From assembly GCA_018669475.1 (NCBI GenBank), contig JABHCC010000032.1, forward strand, positions 310,753 to 374,752: a stretch of DNA of 64,000 nt, written 5' to 3'. Source of the stretch: Bacteroidota bacterium (GTDB taxonomy: Bacteria; Bacteroidota; Bacteroidia; Bacteroidales; UBA12481). Each line of letters starts with the position of its first letter. Position 1 is the stretch's first letter. Under the pieces are notes generated by a model. That model was given only the letters and a program-made list of their open reading frames with translations, ran no database searches and had not been told where the DNA came from. This document shows positions 22,329 through 31,984 of the stretch, piece by piece. The position numbers were made by a program, and so were the translations under genes.

Positions 22329-25178
22329 ATGGCCAAATATACCATATTTAAAATATTACCCATACTAATCTTAAGCAGTTTCTTGTTGATTCTGTCAGAA
22401 AGTTATTGTGCATGCCAGGAAAGTATGCTGTATCCTGAAACTGTAGTCGATGAGTATTTCTCTGAGAATTATAATGAGGCAGCTACATTAGCTTCAAATC
22501 ATTTTCAGAATGTAATTGGTGCCTCACATGATAGTCTCAAGCAAGGATTTGTGATACGTCTGGCCTTTCTTTCTGCTTGGTCAGAGAACATTGTCACCGC
22601 CGAAATCTATAACCGGGGGTGGAGTCAGGTCGAAGAAAAAGACAGCATACCACCAAACTCTTGGGAAATCGCTGATCACTATGCAATCTATTCAGTAATT
22701 GCCAACCTGGATAGACGATACAAAGATGCACTGGACACACTCCAACTTTCAATCAATCACAGACTCCCTACAAACCGATTGGAAAAAGCGATTTTGGCAG
22801 ATTGCTATCAGTTTATGGGAGTCCTCAATGCCCAACTTGGGGATTACGCAAAAGCCATTGCCAGCTACCGTGAAGCAAAAACAATAAACCTTGGCAATAA
22901 ACGCAAGGCTGCTAATTATCAAATAGAATATGAGATGGCCAAATCCAGGATCTTTTTAAACCCTGGTGAACCATCAATTCTGGATTCATTAAACAACTGT
23001 CTTGAGTATTTCATCCGGGAGGAAAAAACAAATCTCATCGTCAATACTTACAATGAAATTGGAAACTTCTACCTGTCTGATAACAACAACATTGAGGCAG
23101 CCAAACAGTTCAGAATCTCTCTGGATTTGCGAATAAAAACTCATAATCTTGATGAGATAAATGTCGCTTTCAACAATCTTGGAGCTGCCTTTAATCTGTT
23201 AAATCAGGCAGATAGCGCAATATTCTATTTTTATCAGGCCATAGCGCACACACCAGATGACAACTACAATCAGGCTGCTAATTATCACAATAATCTGGGA
23301 GCCCAGTTCGGTAAGTTGAATAAACCGGATTCTGCGCTATATCATTTTAGCCATGCCATTAACCTGATATTTCCTTATAAAATAAGCAATTCATTGAATG
23401 AGCTGGGCAATCTTAAAATATTATCTCCAATACTACCAGTTTTTTTAGCCAACCAGGGGAATGCGAAACTTGACCTGTATTATGATACCAGGGAACATCA
23501 TTGGCTTACTGAAAGCGTACAAACATTAGAATATGCAGTTGATCTACTTGATCAGTTGAGATATATGTCCTCATTCGAGTCAAAGAATTTTTCAGTCCGT
23601 GAAAACAGGGGTTTCTATTTCCTCGCCCTGGAAGCTGCAATTGAACAGTACAAAGACAATCCCACAACAATCAACTTTCAAACTGTATTTAACTTCTCCT
23701 ACAAAGCTAAGTCGGCAGTATTTAATGAATATCAACGAGTTTTGAATGCCAGAGATTCAATGATGATTGATCAGACTTTAATTCAAAAAGATGATAGCCT
23801 TAAAAGGTTATTGACCCAAACCTCGCAAGAATTGATTCAATTCAGAAGGCTTGGTCCTGACTGGGCTGATTCAGTGGCCCACCGTAACAGTTTGCTGATA
23901 AATCTGGATCTGATGATTCAAGATCATTCAAAGGTATTACGCCAGAAATATCCGGCCTATTATAATTATATACATACCCCAGACCAAATAGACTATACTG
24001 ACATTCAGGCAAAGCTTGAAAAGGATGAAGTTATTATTGACTTCACATATTCTGCTGATCTTATAGCTGCTTTATTAATTGCCAGGGATAATATATCGAT
24101 CCATACAGAGACCCTATCGGATGATTTCATTGCCAAAATAGAAGATTACAGGAATTTCTTTGCCCGTTTCTCAAAGCTGGGTTTTAGTGATTTCATCGGG
24201 ATTGGGTATGATCTTTATATGAAGCTTCTTGAACCTTTCAAAGACCAAATCCTTGATAAGGATTTGATTATTATTACTGATGGACCACTCGGATATATCC
24301 CCTTTGACACATTCTGTACATGTGCAGATATTCCCGTCAGAAAAAACTATAGTGAATTGCCCATGCTTGTTAAAACAACAACAATATCACTATTGAATTC
24401 CATTCAGCAGTTCCATGATGCCCGAAACTTTCATTCAGATAATTTGGTAAGCGTACAGGCTTTTGCTCCTTTTACCGATACGCACTACTATTATAATGAA
24501 TATAAACTTCCCCAACTAATGGGAAGTAGGAGAGAACTCAGATCAATCAGCAATCACATGGCATCCCATTCTCACCAGGGATCAAAAGCTTCTCTAAGCA
24601 AATTCCATCAGGTCAGGAATCAGGGGGATATCCTCCACCTGGCAACTCATGGAATACTTTCATCAGACAACCCAATGGACAATCTGCTGATTTTCAGCCC
24701 TGAAGGACAGCAAAAGCACAAACTACACCTTTACGATGTAATTAATCTCTCAATAAAATCTCCATTAGTTGTGTTAAGTGCTTGTGATACAGGAACTGGT
24801 GATTTATTTGAAGGAGAGGGAATAATGAGTGTTACCCGTGGATTTCATTTTGCCGGTGTACCGGCCGTTATTATGAGCCTTTGGCCTGCCTATGACCGTC
24901 CGGCTGTTGTAATCATGGATAATTTTTATCGTGAATTAGGGCAGGGATTGGGCACTGCAGAATCTTTACGTCAGGCTAAGCTTAATTATCTTATATCAGC
25001 ATCATCAGCTGAGAGTCATCCTAGTTTATGGGCCAATTATCAACTGAGTGGGATAAATAGCAAAATCCCACTCAAAAACAAGTTTGGATGGCCCCTGTTA
25101 TTAGGATTAATTTCCGGGCTCATCCTAATGTATTTTGTTGTTAAATCCCTTGGGTCCAGATTTGGAAAAACAGATTGA
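22329..25178 (+). CDS. TPR-repeat CHAT-domain protein, signal peptide plus C-terminal TM
   Basis: ATG at 22329 (the track start at 22266 is TTG). Multiple TPRs (e.g. AINVAFNNLGAAFNLLNQADSAIFYFYQAI-like), CHAT motifs DILHLATHG and VVLSACDTGTGDLFEGEGIMSVTRGFHFAGVPAVIMSLW; C-terminal helix PLLLGLISGLILMYFVV. Confidence 0.88.
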   Translation: MAKYTIFKILPILILSSFLLILSESYCACQESMLYPETVVDEYFSENYNEAATLASNHFQNVIGASHDSLKQGFVIRLAFLSAWSENIVTAEIYNRGWSQVEEKDSIPPNSWEIADHYAIYSVIANLDRRYKDALDTLQLSINHRLPTNRLEKAILADCYQFMGVLNAQLGDYAKAIASYREAKTINLGNKRKAANYQIEYEMAKSRIFLNPGEPSILDSLNNCLEYFIREEKTNLIVNTYNEIGNFYLSDNNNIEAAKQFRISLDLRIKTHNLDEINVAFNNLGAAFNLLNQADSAIFYFYQAIAHTPDDNYNQAANYHNNLGAQFGKLNKPDSALYHFSHAINLIFPYKISNSLNELGNLKILSPILPVFLANQGNAKLDLYYDTREHHWLTESVQTLEYAVDLLDQLRYMSSFESKNFSVRENRGFYFLALEAAIEQYKDNPTTINFQTVFNFSYKAKSAVFNEYQRVLNARDSMMIDQTLIQKDDSLKRLLTQTSQELIQFRRLGPDWADSVAHRNSLLINLDLMIQDHSKVLRQKYPAYYNYIHTPDQIDYTDIQAKLEKDEVIIDFTYSADLIAALLIARDNISIHTETLSDDFIAKIEDYRNFFARFSKLGFSDFIGIGYDLYMKLLEPFKDQILDKDLIIITDGPLGYIPFDTFCTCADIPVRKNYSELPMLVKTTTISLLNSIQQFHDARNFHSDNLVSVQAFAPFTDTHYYYNEYKLPQLMGSRRELRSISNHMASHSHQGSKASLSKFHQVRNQGDILHLATHGILSSDNPMDNLLIFSPEGQQKHKLHLYDVINLSIKSPLVVLSACDTGTGDLFEGEGIMSVTRGFHFAGVPAVIMSLWPAYDRPAVVIMDNFYRELGQGLGTAESLRQAKLNYLISASSAESHPSLWANYQLSGINSKIPLKNKFGWPLLLGLISGLILMYFVVKSLGSRFGKTD

Positions 25179-25220
25179 AATTTTGTTATTAATCATACTT
25201 CTTCAAGTCAATTCTACCGA

Positions 25221-25250
25221 TTGATTCTTACGAAAAAAATGTTAGATTTG
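25221..25250 (+). promoter_or_regulatory. Putative Bacteroidetes sigma70-type promoter of the EF-G-like gene
   Basis: TTGA (25221-25224), N18, TAGATTTG (25243-25250), matching TANNTTTG. Confidence 0.5.
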
Positions 25251-25312
25251 CATTCCTAAATAAACAGGCTGAAATCCTAATATTCAGATCATCAAGTTAA
25301 AAAGGTACTAAA

Positions 25313-27469
25313 ATGAAAGTATACCAAACCAATCAAATTCGGAACCTAGTGCTTTTAGGCAATTCCGGATCAGGAAAAACCACTCTGGCTGAATCGTTTA
25401 TGTTGGATGGCGGTATTATCAGCAGACGAGGCGATGTTGATAACAAAAATACCGTATCTGATTACCATGAGATAGAGCACGAAAGAGGCAGCTCAGTTTA
25501 CTCCACTGTTTTTTATTCAGAATTCAAAGATCATAAGCTAAACTTCATTGACACACCTGGCTCAGATGATTTTGTTGGAGCAGCTGTTGCAAGCTTGAAT
25601 GCAGCTGACGTAGCCCTGGTTGTTATGAACTCTCAGAATGGTGTTGAGGTTGGTACTGAAACTTTCATGCGTTATGCCAACAAATTCAACAAACCTGTTG
25701 TTCTGGTGGCAAATCAGCTTGATTCAGATAAATGTGTTTTTGACAAGCTTGTTGAGTCTGCCAAAGATGCTTTTGGCTCTAAGGTTGTTGTGGCACAATA
25801 TCCAGTTAATGAAGGAGAAAATTTTGACACAGTTCTTGATGTTATACGTAAGGTTGCTTATAAATTCCCTGTCGACGGAGGCCCACCAGAGGAGGTAGCT
25901 CTGACAGATTCTCAATCTGAAAAAGTTGAAGAATTATACATTGAGCTAATTGAAGCCGTTGCGGAGACTGATGAAGAATTGATGGAGACATTCTTTGAAA
26001 ATGACACATTAACTGAAGATGAAATACGGAAGGGATTGAGAAAAGGATTAGCTGAAAGGGGCTTATTCCCAATCTTCTGTACGAGTGGCAAACAGGCGCA
26101 GGGCACACAGCGACTTATGGAATTCATTATCAACACAGTTCCTGAACCTACTGAATTTAGCGGCCCAGTTGATCAGGATGGTAATATAGTGAAGATTGAT
26201 CCTGATGGAAAAACTACCCTGTTCGTATTTAAAAACTTCACTGAACCTCATCTTGGCGAAGTAAGTTTCTTTAAAGTGATTTCAGGCGAACTAAATGAAG
26301 GCGACGACTTGTATAATCATAATACTAATACAAAGGAAAGACTCTCTCAGATGTTTTTGGTTGCCGGCAAGAATCGCGAAAAAATATCAAGTATTCATGC
26401 TGGTGATATTGGTGCTGCAGTGAAGCTGAAAGACACTAAAGTATTTACTACTCTGGGTGAAAAAGATTTACCCGCTCCATTAGTTCCGATTGAAATGCCT
26501 GAACCAAAATACCGGGCTGCCATTAAAACAAAGGACGAGTCGGATGACGAAAAATTAGGCGAAATGCTTAACCGTCTGCATCAGGAAGATCCTTCATTAT
26601 TGGTTGAATACTCAAAAGAACTCAAACAGATTATTCTTAGTGGGCAGGGAGAATATCACCTTAATATTATTTCTTCAATTTTGCTAAATCAGTATAAGAT
26701 TGAGACAGAATACTTGTCACCTAAGATTCCATATCGGGAGACTATAACAAAATATGCTCAAGCCCAATTCCGTCATAAAAAGCAGTCAGGTGGAGCCGGA
26801 CAGTTTGGTGAGGTACATATGATAATTGAGCCTCATGATGATAATAGCCCAGAAAGGAATGTCTTCAAGGTAAATGGAAAAGAGCTGACACTATCCCTCA
26901 GAGGGAAAGAAGAACATCCTCTGGCCTGGGGAGGTAAGCTTGTATTTTATAATTGCATTGTAGGTGGATCTATTGACACCCGTTTCTTACCTGCCATTCT
27001 TAAAGGTTTGATGGAAAAACTTGAAAATGGTCCATTAACCGGCAGTTATGCAAGGGACATCAGAGTTTACGTTTATGACGGCAAAATGCACCCGGTTGAC
27101 TCAAATGAAATTTCATTTAAGCTTGCTGGTGCAAAAGCTTTTGCTGAAGCGTTCAAAAATGCCGGCCCAAAGATTCTTGAGCCAGTTTATGAGGTTGAAG
27201 TGATGGTTCCAGGTGACCGTATGGGTGATGTTATGAGTGACTTACAGGGACGAAGAGCTATGATTCTTGGAATGAGTTCTGAAGGTCGCTATGAAATCCT
27301 TAAGGCAAAAGTCCCTTTAGCTGAATTGAATAAATACTCAACTGCTTTGAGTTCTCTAACCAGTGGTCGCGCAACTTATACTATGAGATATAGTGATTAT
27401 GCTTTATGTCCACCTGATATTCAGGACAAACTGATTTCAAGTTATGAAGCAGATCAGGATGATGAATAA
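25313..27469 (+). CDS. Elongation factor G-like protein (EF-G paralogue with altered GTPase motifs)
   Basis: Full EF-G domain layout, but G1 is GNSGSGKT, G3 is DTPGSDDF (not DTPGHVDF), G4 is NQLD. Confidence 0.92.
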   Translation: MKVYQTNQIRNLVLLGNSGSGKTTLAESFMLDGGIISRRGDVDNKNTVSDYHEIEHERGSSVYSTVFYSEFKDHKLNFIDTPGSDDFVGAAVASLNAADVALVVMNSQNGVEVGTETFMRYANKFNKPVVLVANQLDSDKCVFDKLVESAKDAFGSKVVVAQYPVNEGENFDTVLDVIRKVAYKFPVDGGPPEEVALTDSQSEKVEELYIELIEAVAETDEELMETFFENDTLTEDEIRKGLRKGLAERGLFPIFCTSGKQAQGTQRLMEFIINTVPEPTEFSGPVDQDGNIVKIDPDGKTTLFVFKNFTEPHLGEVSFFKVISGELNEGDDLYNHNTNTKERLSQMFLVAGKNREKISSIHAGDIGAAVKLKDTKVFTTLGEKDLPAPLVPIEMPEPKYRAAIKTKDESDDEKLGEMLNRLHQEDPSLLVEYSKELKQIILSGQGEYHLNIISSILLNQYKIETEYLSPKIPYRETITKYAQAQFRHKKQSGGAGQFGEVHMIIEPHDDNSPERNVFKVNGKELTLSLRGKEEHPLAWGGKLVFYNCIVGGSIDTRFLPAILKGLMEKLENGPLTGSYARDIRVYVYDGKMHPVDSNEISFKLAGAKAFAEAFKNAGPKILEPVYEVEVMVPGDRMGDVMSDLQGRRAMILGMSSEGRYEILKAKVPLAELNKYSTALSSLTSGRATYTMRYSDYALCPPDIQDKLISSYEADQDDE

Positions 27470-27489
27470 TTATTATAAAATAATATGAT

Positions 27490-27525
27490 AAAAAAAGGTC
27501 TGTCATTATTGGCAGACCTTTTTTT
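27490..27525. terminator. Bidirectional-looking terminator after the EF-G-like gene
   Basis: AAAAAAGGTCTG-TCATTATTGG-CAGACCTTTTTTT inverted repeat. Confidence 0.8.
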
Positions 27526-27582
27526 ATGACACCTGTTTCGCAAATAAACATCCGGCAGGTAATCATAATAAGTACCTTGCTC

Positions 27583-28809
27583 CTATCTTATCAAGGTAAG
27601 AAAACCTTTATAAATGCCTCCGATATATGGCTTATCATCCCATCCGGTAGCTTCAATAATATAATAATAAGTTCCTGAGGGGGAGTCTGCACCAGTTCCC
27701 TGATTCTTACCGTTCCAACCCGATTCAAGAGCCTTCCAGTCATCCCATTCATATACCAACTTACCCCAACGGTTAAATATTTTTCCATAAAAATGCCTCA
27801 ATGACAGAGACTTAACCTGAAAATAATCATTAGCTCCATCCTCATTTGGAGTAAATACATTTGGAATCTCGAGCAGTGATGAATCAACCTGTACCAACTG
27901 TTCTGATGCATAGCTATAGGTACACTGATCATATTTTGCTCTCATACGCGTCACATATTCTCCTGGCCTTTCAAAACTGAAAGTCATTTCAGAGGAATAC
28001 AACAAAATTGTCGGATCGCCAGATCTTTCATAAAATTCCCAATTATATTCGATAGAGGTTTCATTTCCACCATTACTACTTGAATCAATTGAGAAAGTAA
28101 CATCCAGAGGAGCTTCGCCAGTTAATGGATCCATTGTATATTCTGCATACACACCGTACAGAGTCAGGCTTGTATCATGAAAACAACCAAAATCATCCTG
28201 TACCCTGAAAATATAATCGAGATGGCCTTCGTCGAGGGGAGGCTCAGTACGACCTACGCCATGACGGTCAGACACCATATTAGAACCTGACCAAACAAAA
28301 TCTGATGGCAAAAAAGTATTGATAAATGGTGAATCATCGGCATCCCATAGCTTTGGGCTTACAAAACCTGTTAATGTAATGGATTCACCTGAACAAAAAG
28401 AGCTTCTATCAGATCTTGTACCAGTAAAATCAGGAGCCATTGCAACAAAAACATGCAAACTTGGAACATTCTGAGCTGGATCACCGTTTAAATTAGTCAC
28501 ATACAAACGGAGAATATAATGACCTCCTTCGGGATAGGCATAAGTTACAGTTTTTCCACTTACACTATTGGTTTCAAAACCTACATCCCAGGTAAATACA
28601 ACCTGATTCGGATCAAATGCTGTTCCATCTTCATTTTGTCCTTCGGCCATGTAAATAGTACTTTTCCCCGGGCATGTATACAAAGTATCCAAAGCCGGTT
28701 GCTTGATCTCAACAGAGAAATTACCTTCCTGGGCATGGAGTTGAGGTGTTAAACTTGTTAACACCAACAACGAACTGACTAATTGAGTCTTAATGATTAT
28801 CTTCTTCAT
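27583..28809 (-). CDS. PKD-domain protein with gliding-motility-associated (T9SS type B) C-terminal domain
   Basis: Signal peptide; PKD-like repeats (FTWDVGFETNSVSGKTVTYAYPEGGHYILRLYVTN); C-terminal IPNVFTPNEDGANDYFQV...IFNRWGKLVYEW...PSGTYYYIIEA. Confidence 0.88.
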   Translation of the reverse strand: MKKIIIKTQLVSSLLVLTSLTPQLHAQEGNFSVEIKQPALDTLYTCPGKSTIYMAEGQNEDGTAFDPNQVVFTWDVGFETNSVSGKTVTYAYPEGGHYILRLYVTNLNGDPAQNVPSLHVFVAMAPDFTGTRSDRSSFCSGESITLTGFVSPKLWDADDSPFINTFLPSDFVWSGSNMVSDRHGVGRTEPPLDEGHLDYIFRVQDDFGCFHDTSLTLYGVYAEYTMDPLTGEAPLDVTFSIDSSSNGGNETSIEYNWEFYERSGDPTILLYSSEMTFSFERPGEYVTRMRAKYDQCTYSYASEQLVQVDSSLLEIPNVFTPNEDGANDYFQVKSLSLRHFYGKIFNRWGKLVYEWDDWKALESGWNGKNQGTGADSPSGTYYYIIEATGWDDKPYIGGIYKGFLTLIR

Positions 28810-28984
28810 TGTGCCAAATGGCTATTATATTACAACAAGCTACAATATTAATAATTATTCAAGGATCTGCTTCATTCTTATGAGGCTTTCCCTATCATAT
28901 TGTTATTTTTGTCTCGATTTTCGGGATTGCATATAAACTATAACGGAGCATCCCCCAATACATTTCACAGGAGATTGAATTGTC

Positions 28985-31252
28985 ATGAATTTTTTAGCAG
29001 AATTAAATGATGTGCAGCGCCAGGCTGCCGAAAACATTGATGGCCCATCGCTGGTCATTGCAGGAGCGGGATCGGGTAAAACAAGGGTATTAACCTATCG
29101 GATAGCCCATTTATTGTCTATTGGTGTACCTGCGAGGGAAATCATGGCACTTACATTTACAAACAAGGCTGCCCGTGAAATGAAAGAACGAATCGCGCGT
29201 CTGACGGATGATCAGACTGTAAGATATTTATGGATGGGTACCTTTCATTCTATTTTTGCCCGGATTCTGAGAAGAGAATCAGAGGCCCTGGGTTATCCTT
29301 CAAGTTTTACCATTTATGATATGGATGATTCTAAAAGTATGATCCGTACTATCATAAAAGACCTCAAACTGGATGATCAGATTTACAAAACAAATGACGT
29401 ACTGCGCCGTATATCATCGGCAAAAAATAACCTGATCTCAGCCGAACAATACGCGGCGATGGCCGAAATTCAATCACAGGATTTGTCGGCAAAAAAACCT
29501 GCTATCACTGACATATATAAAGCATACTCTACGCGTTGTTTTAAGTCAGGAGTAATGGATTTTGACGATTTACTGGTAAAGACGAATATTCTTCTCAGAG
29601 ATCACAGCAACATACTTGAACGCTACCAGAAACAGTTTAAATATCTGTTGGTTGATGAGTATCAGGATACAAATTATGCGCAGTATCTGATAGTGAAAAA
29701 ATTGGCTGAATTGCATAATAATATTTGTGTAGTTGGTGACGACTCACAATCCATTTATTCTTTCAGAGGAGCTAAGATTGAGAATATTCTGAACTTCAGA
29801 AATGATTATCCTGAGTATAAAATCTACAAACTCGAACAGAATTATCGCTCTACCCAGAACATAGTTGATGCAGCAAACAGCTTAATTGCTAAAAATAAAG
29901 ATCGAATTCCAAAAGAAGTTTGGTCAGAGAAAGAACCGGGTGACAAGGTGAAGATTATTGAGGCTCATACAGATCAGGAAGAAGGCTATCTGATTGCGAA
30001 TGGAATTAATCAGATCCGTCTTCAGAAACGAGTGGATTATAACGCTTTCGCAATACTATATCGGACAAATGCCCAATCCCGTATACTTGAGGAAGCATGT
30101 AGAAAGCAAAATATTCCATATCGTGTTTTCGGTAGTATCTCATTTTATCAACGAAAAGAGATCAAAGATGCTTTGGCTTATTTTCGACTATCAGTAAATC
30201 TTAATGATGATGAATCTATCCGTCGGGTAATAAACTATCCAACGAGAGGGATTGGTAAAACCACTCTGGAAAAATTATCAATGTCTGCTTTTGAAGCAGG
30301 TGTTTCATTATGGTCGGTACTAAATGATCCGGAATCCTTCAGCTCAAAATTTAATAAGGGGACATTAAGTAAATTAGCTGGGTTTAAAACAGTAATAAGT
30401 CATTTTCATAAACGGCAATCCGGAGAGGAAGCCTTTGATCTGGGTCAGGATATACTTACGAAAACAAGCATTTTGCAAGAATTCGCGTACGATCGCACGC
30501 CAGAATCACTGAGCAAGTATGAAAACTTGCAGGAGTTACTGAACGGGATTCGTGAATTTGCCGAAGATGAGAAAAAACATAATCCTGAAACAGAGATCCA
30601 TATGGAGCAATATCTTGAAAATATTGCCCTGTTAACTGATCAGGATACAAAAGCGCAAGATGACAAACCAAAAGTTAGTTTGATGACAATTCATGCTTCG
30701 AAAGGTTTGGAATTTCCGTATGTCCATATCGCCGGAATGGAGGAAGAGCTATTCCCATCTCAATTCTCGGCCTCCTCAGGCAAGGAACTACAAGAAGAGC
30801 GTCGTTTGTTTTACGTAGCACTCACCCGTGCAATGGAAACAGTAATTATCTCATACGCTCAAACCCGTTATCGCTGGGGCAGTTTGGTGAACTGCAGAAG
30901 AAGCAGGTTTATTCAGGAGATCAACAGCAGATTTGTTGATTTGCCTGAAACTTCTATCATCCAAAAAAAACCAAGCCGTCAGGACAACAGAAGCAACTGG
31001 AAACCATCCCGGAATCTGGTAAGGATACAAGAGGCTAAACCCAATGAGACCAACACTCCCGACTTTAAACCTGACTCCCCAGACCAAATGCAGGCCGGAA
31101 TGACAGTTCTTTATGCCCGTTTCGGGGAAGGGAAAATTTTAAAGATTGAAGGAGATAACCCCAATCGTAAGGCGACCGTATTTTTTAAATCATCCGGTCA
31201 GAAGCAATTATTACTAAAGTTTGCTAAGTTGAAGATTCTCAAACAACAATAA
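28985..31252 (+). CDS. UvrD/PcrA-type superfamily 1A DNA helicase
   Basis: LNDVQRQAAENIDGPSLVIAGAGSGKTRVLTYRIAHLL, DEYQDTNYAQY, VVGDDSQSIYSFRGA, LMTIHASKGLEF, RRLFYVALTRA. Confidence 0.95.
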   Translation: MNFLAELNDVQRQAAENIDGPSLVIAGAGSGKTRVLTYRIAHLLSIGVPAREIMALTFTNKAAREMKERIARLTDDQTVRYLWMGTFHSIFARILRRESEALGYPSSFTIYDMDDSKSMIRTIIKDLKLDDQIYKTNDVLRRISSAKNNLISAEQYAAMAEIQSQDLSAKKPAITDIYKAYSTRCFKSGVMDFDDLLVKTNILLRDHSNILERYQKQFKYLLVDEYQDTNYAQYLIVKKLAELHNNICVVGDDSQSIYSFRGAKIENILNFRNDYPEYKIYKLEQNYRSTQNIVDAANSLIAKNKDRIPKEVWSEKEPGDKVKIIEAHTDQEEGYLIANGINQIRLQKRVDYNAFAILYRTNAQSRILEEACRKQNIPYRVFGSISFYQRKEIKDALAYFRLSVNLNDDESIRRVINYPTRGIGKTTLEKLSMSAFEAGVSLWSVLNDPESFSSKFNKGTLSKLAGFKTVISHFHKRQSGEEAFDLGQDILTKTSILQEFAYDRTPESLSKYENLQELLNGIREFAEDEKKHNPETEIHMEQYLENIALLTDQDTKAQDDKPKVSLMTIHASKGLEFPYVHIAGMEEELFPSQFSASSGKELQEERRLFYVALTRAMETVIISYAQTRYRWGSLVNCRRSRFIQEINSRFVDLPETSIIQKKPSRQDNRSNWKPSRNLVRIQEAKPNETNTPDFKPDSPDQMQAGMTVLYARFGEGKILKIEGDNPNRKATVFFKSSGQKQLLLKFAKLKILKQQ

Positions 31253-31268
31253 GTTAAGCGAAAAGAAC

Positions 31269-31276
31269 TATCTTTG
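31269..31276 (+). promoter_or_regulatory. Putative -7 element (TATCTTTG) upstream of the DUF4290 gene
   Basis: Exact TANNTTTG match 76 nt upstream of the ATG; no convincing -33 box. Confidence 0.35.
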
Positions 31277-31351
31277 CAGCAAATACCATTAAGCCCGGAT
31301 AAGCGTTAATCAATCACATTCATTTTCCGGTCTTCTCAAAAGAAGCTTTTT

Positions 31352-31960
31352 ATGGACTATAATACCTCAAGATCAAAACTAAAGTTGGCTGAATATGGCA
31401 GAAACATCCAAATGATGATCGAACATGCCATCAAACTTGAAAGCAAAGAAGAAAGAACAAAAGCGGCTGATTCTATTATTCAGGTGATGGGTAACATGAA
31501 TCCGCAATTAAAAGAAAATCGCGATTTCAGGCATAAGCTTTGGGATCATCTTCATGTCATCGCTGATTATAATCTCGATATCGAGGCCCCGTATGCTGCT
31601 CCTGAGAAGGCAGTGATGGAAGCCAAACCGGAAACTCTTCCCTACCCTGATGGAAAAATCAAATACAAGCATTATGGTAAAATTGTCGAGGCAATGGTGG
31701 CAAAAGGTAAAACCTTAGAGGATGGAGACAGCAAGAACAGTTTTGTCAAAGCAATAGCCAATCACATGAAATTGGCATATATGACCTGGCATAAAAACAG
31801 TGTTCCTGACATAGTTATCTTCAAAGCTTTGGGTGATATATCCAATGGGGCTTTATCTGTTCAGGAAGGAACCACATTGATTGATTTTAAGGAACCTCCT
31901 CGCCAACAAACCAAACCTAAAAAAAGAGGCTCTAAGCATTACCATAAAAGTTCCAGGTAG
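31352..31960 (+). CDS. DUF4290 family protein
   Basis: MDYNTSRSKLKLAEYGRNIQMMIEHAIKLESKEERTKAA...HKLWDHLHVIADY; located immediately upstream of murA. Confidence 0.8.
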   Translation: MDYNTSRSKLKLAEYGRNIQMMIEHAIKLESKEERTKAADSIIQVMGNMNPQLKENRDFRHKLWDHLHVIADYNLDIEAPYAAPEKAVMEAKPETLPYPDGKIKYKHYGKIVEAMVAKGKTLEDGDSKNSFVKAIANHMKLAYMTWHKNSVPDIVIFKALGDISNGALSVQEGTTLIDFKEPPRQQTKPKKRGSKHYHKSSR

Positions 31961-31984
31961 TTTTTCACGGGAAAAGCAATTCTC

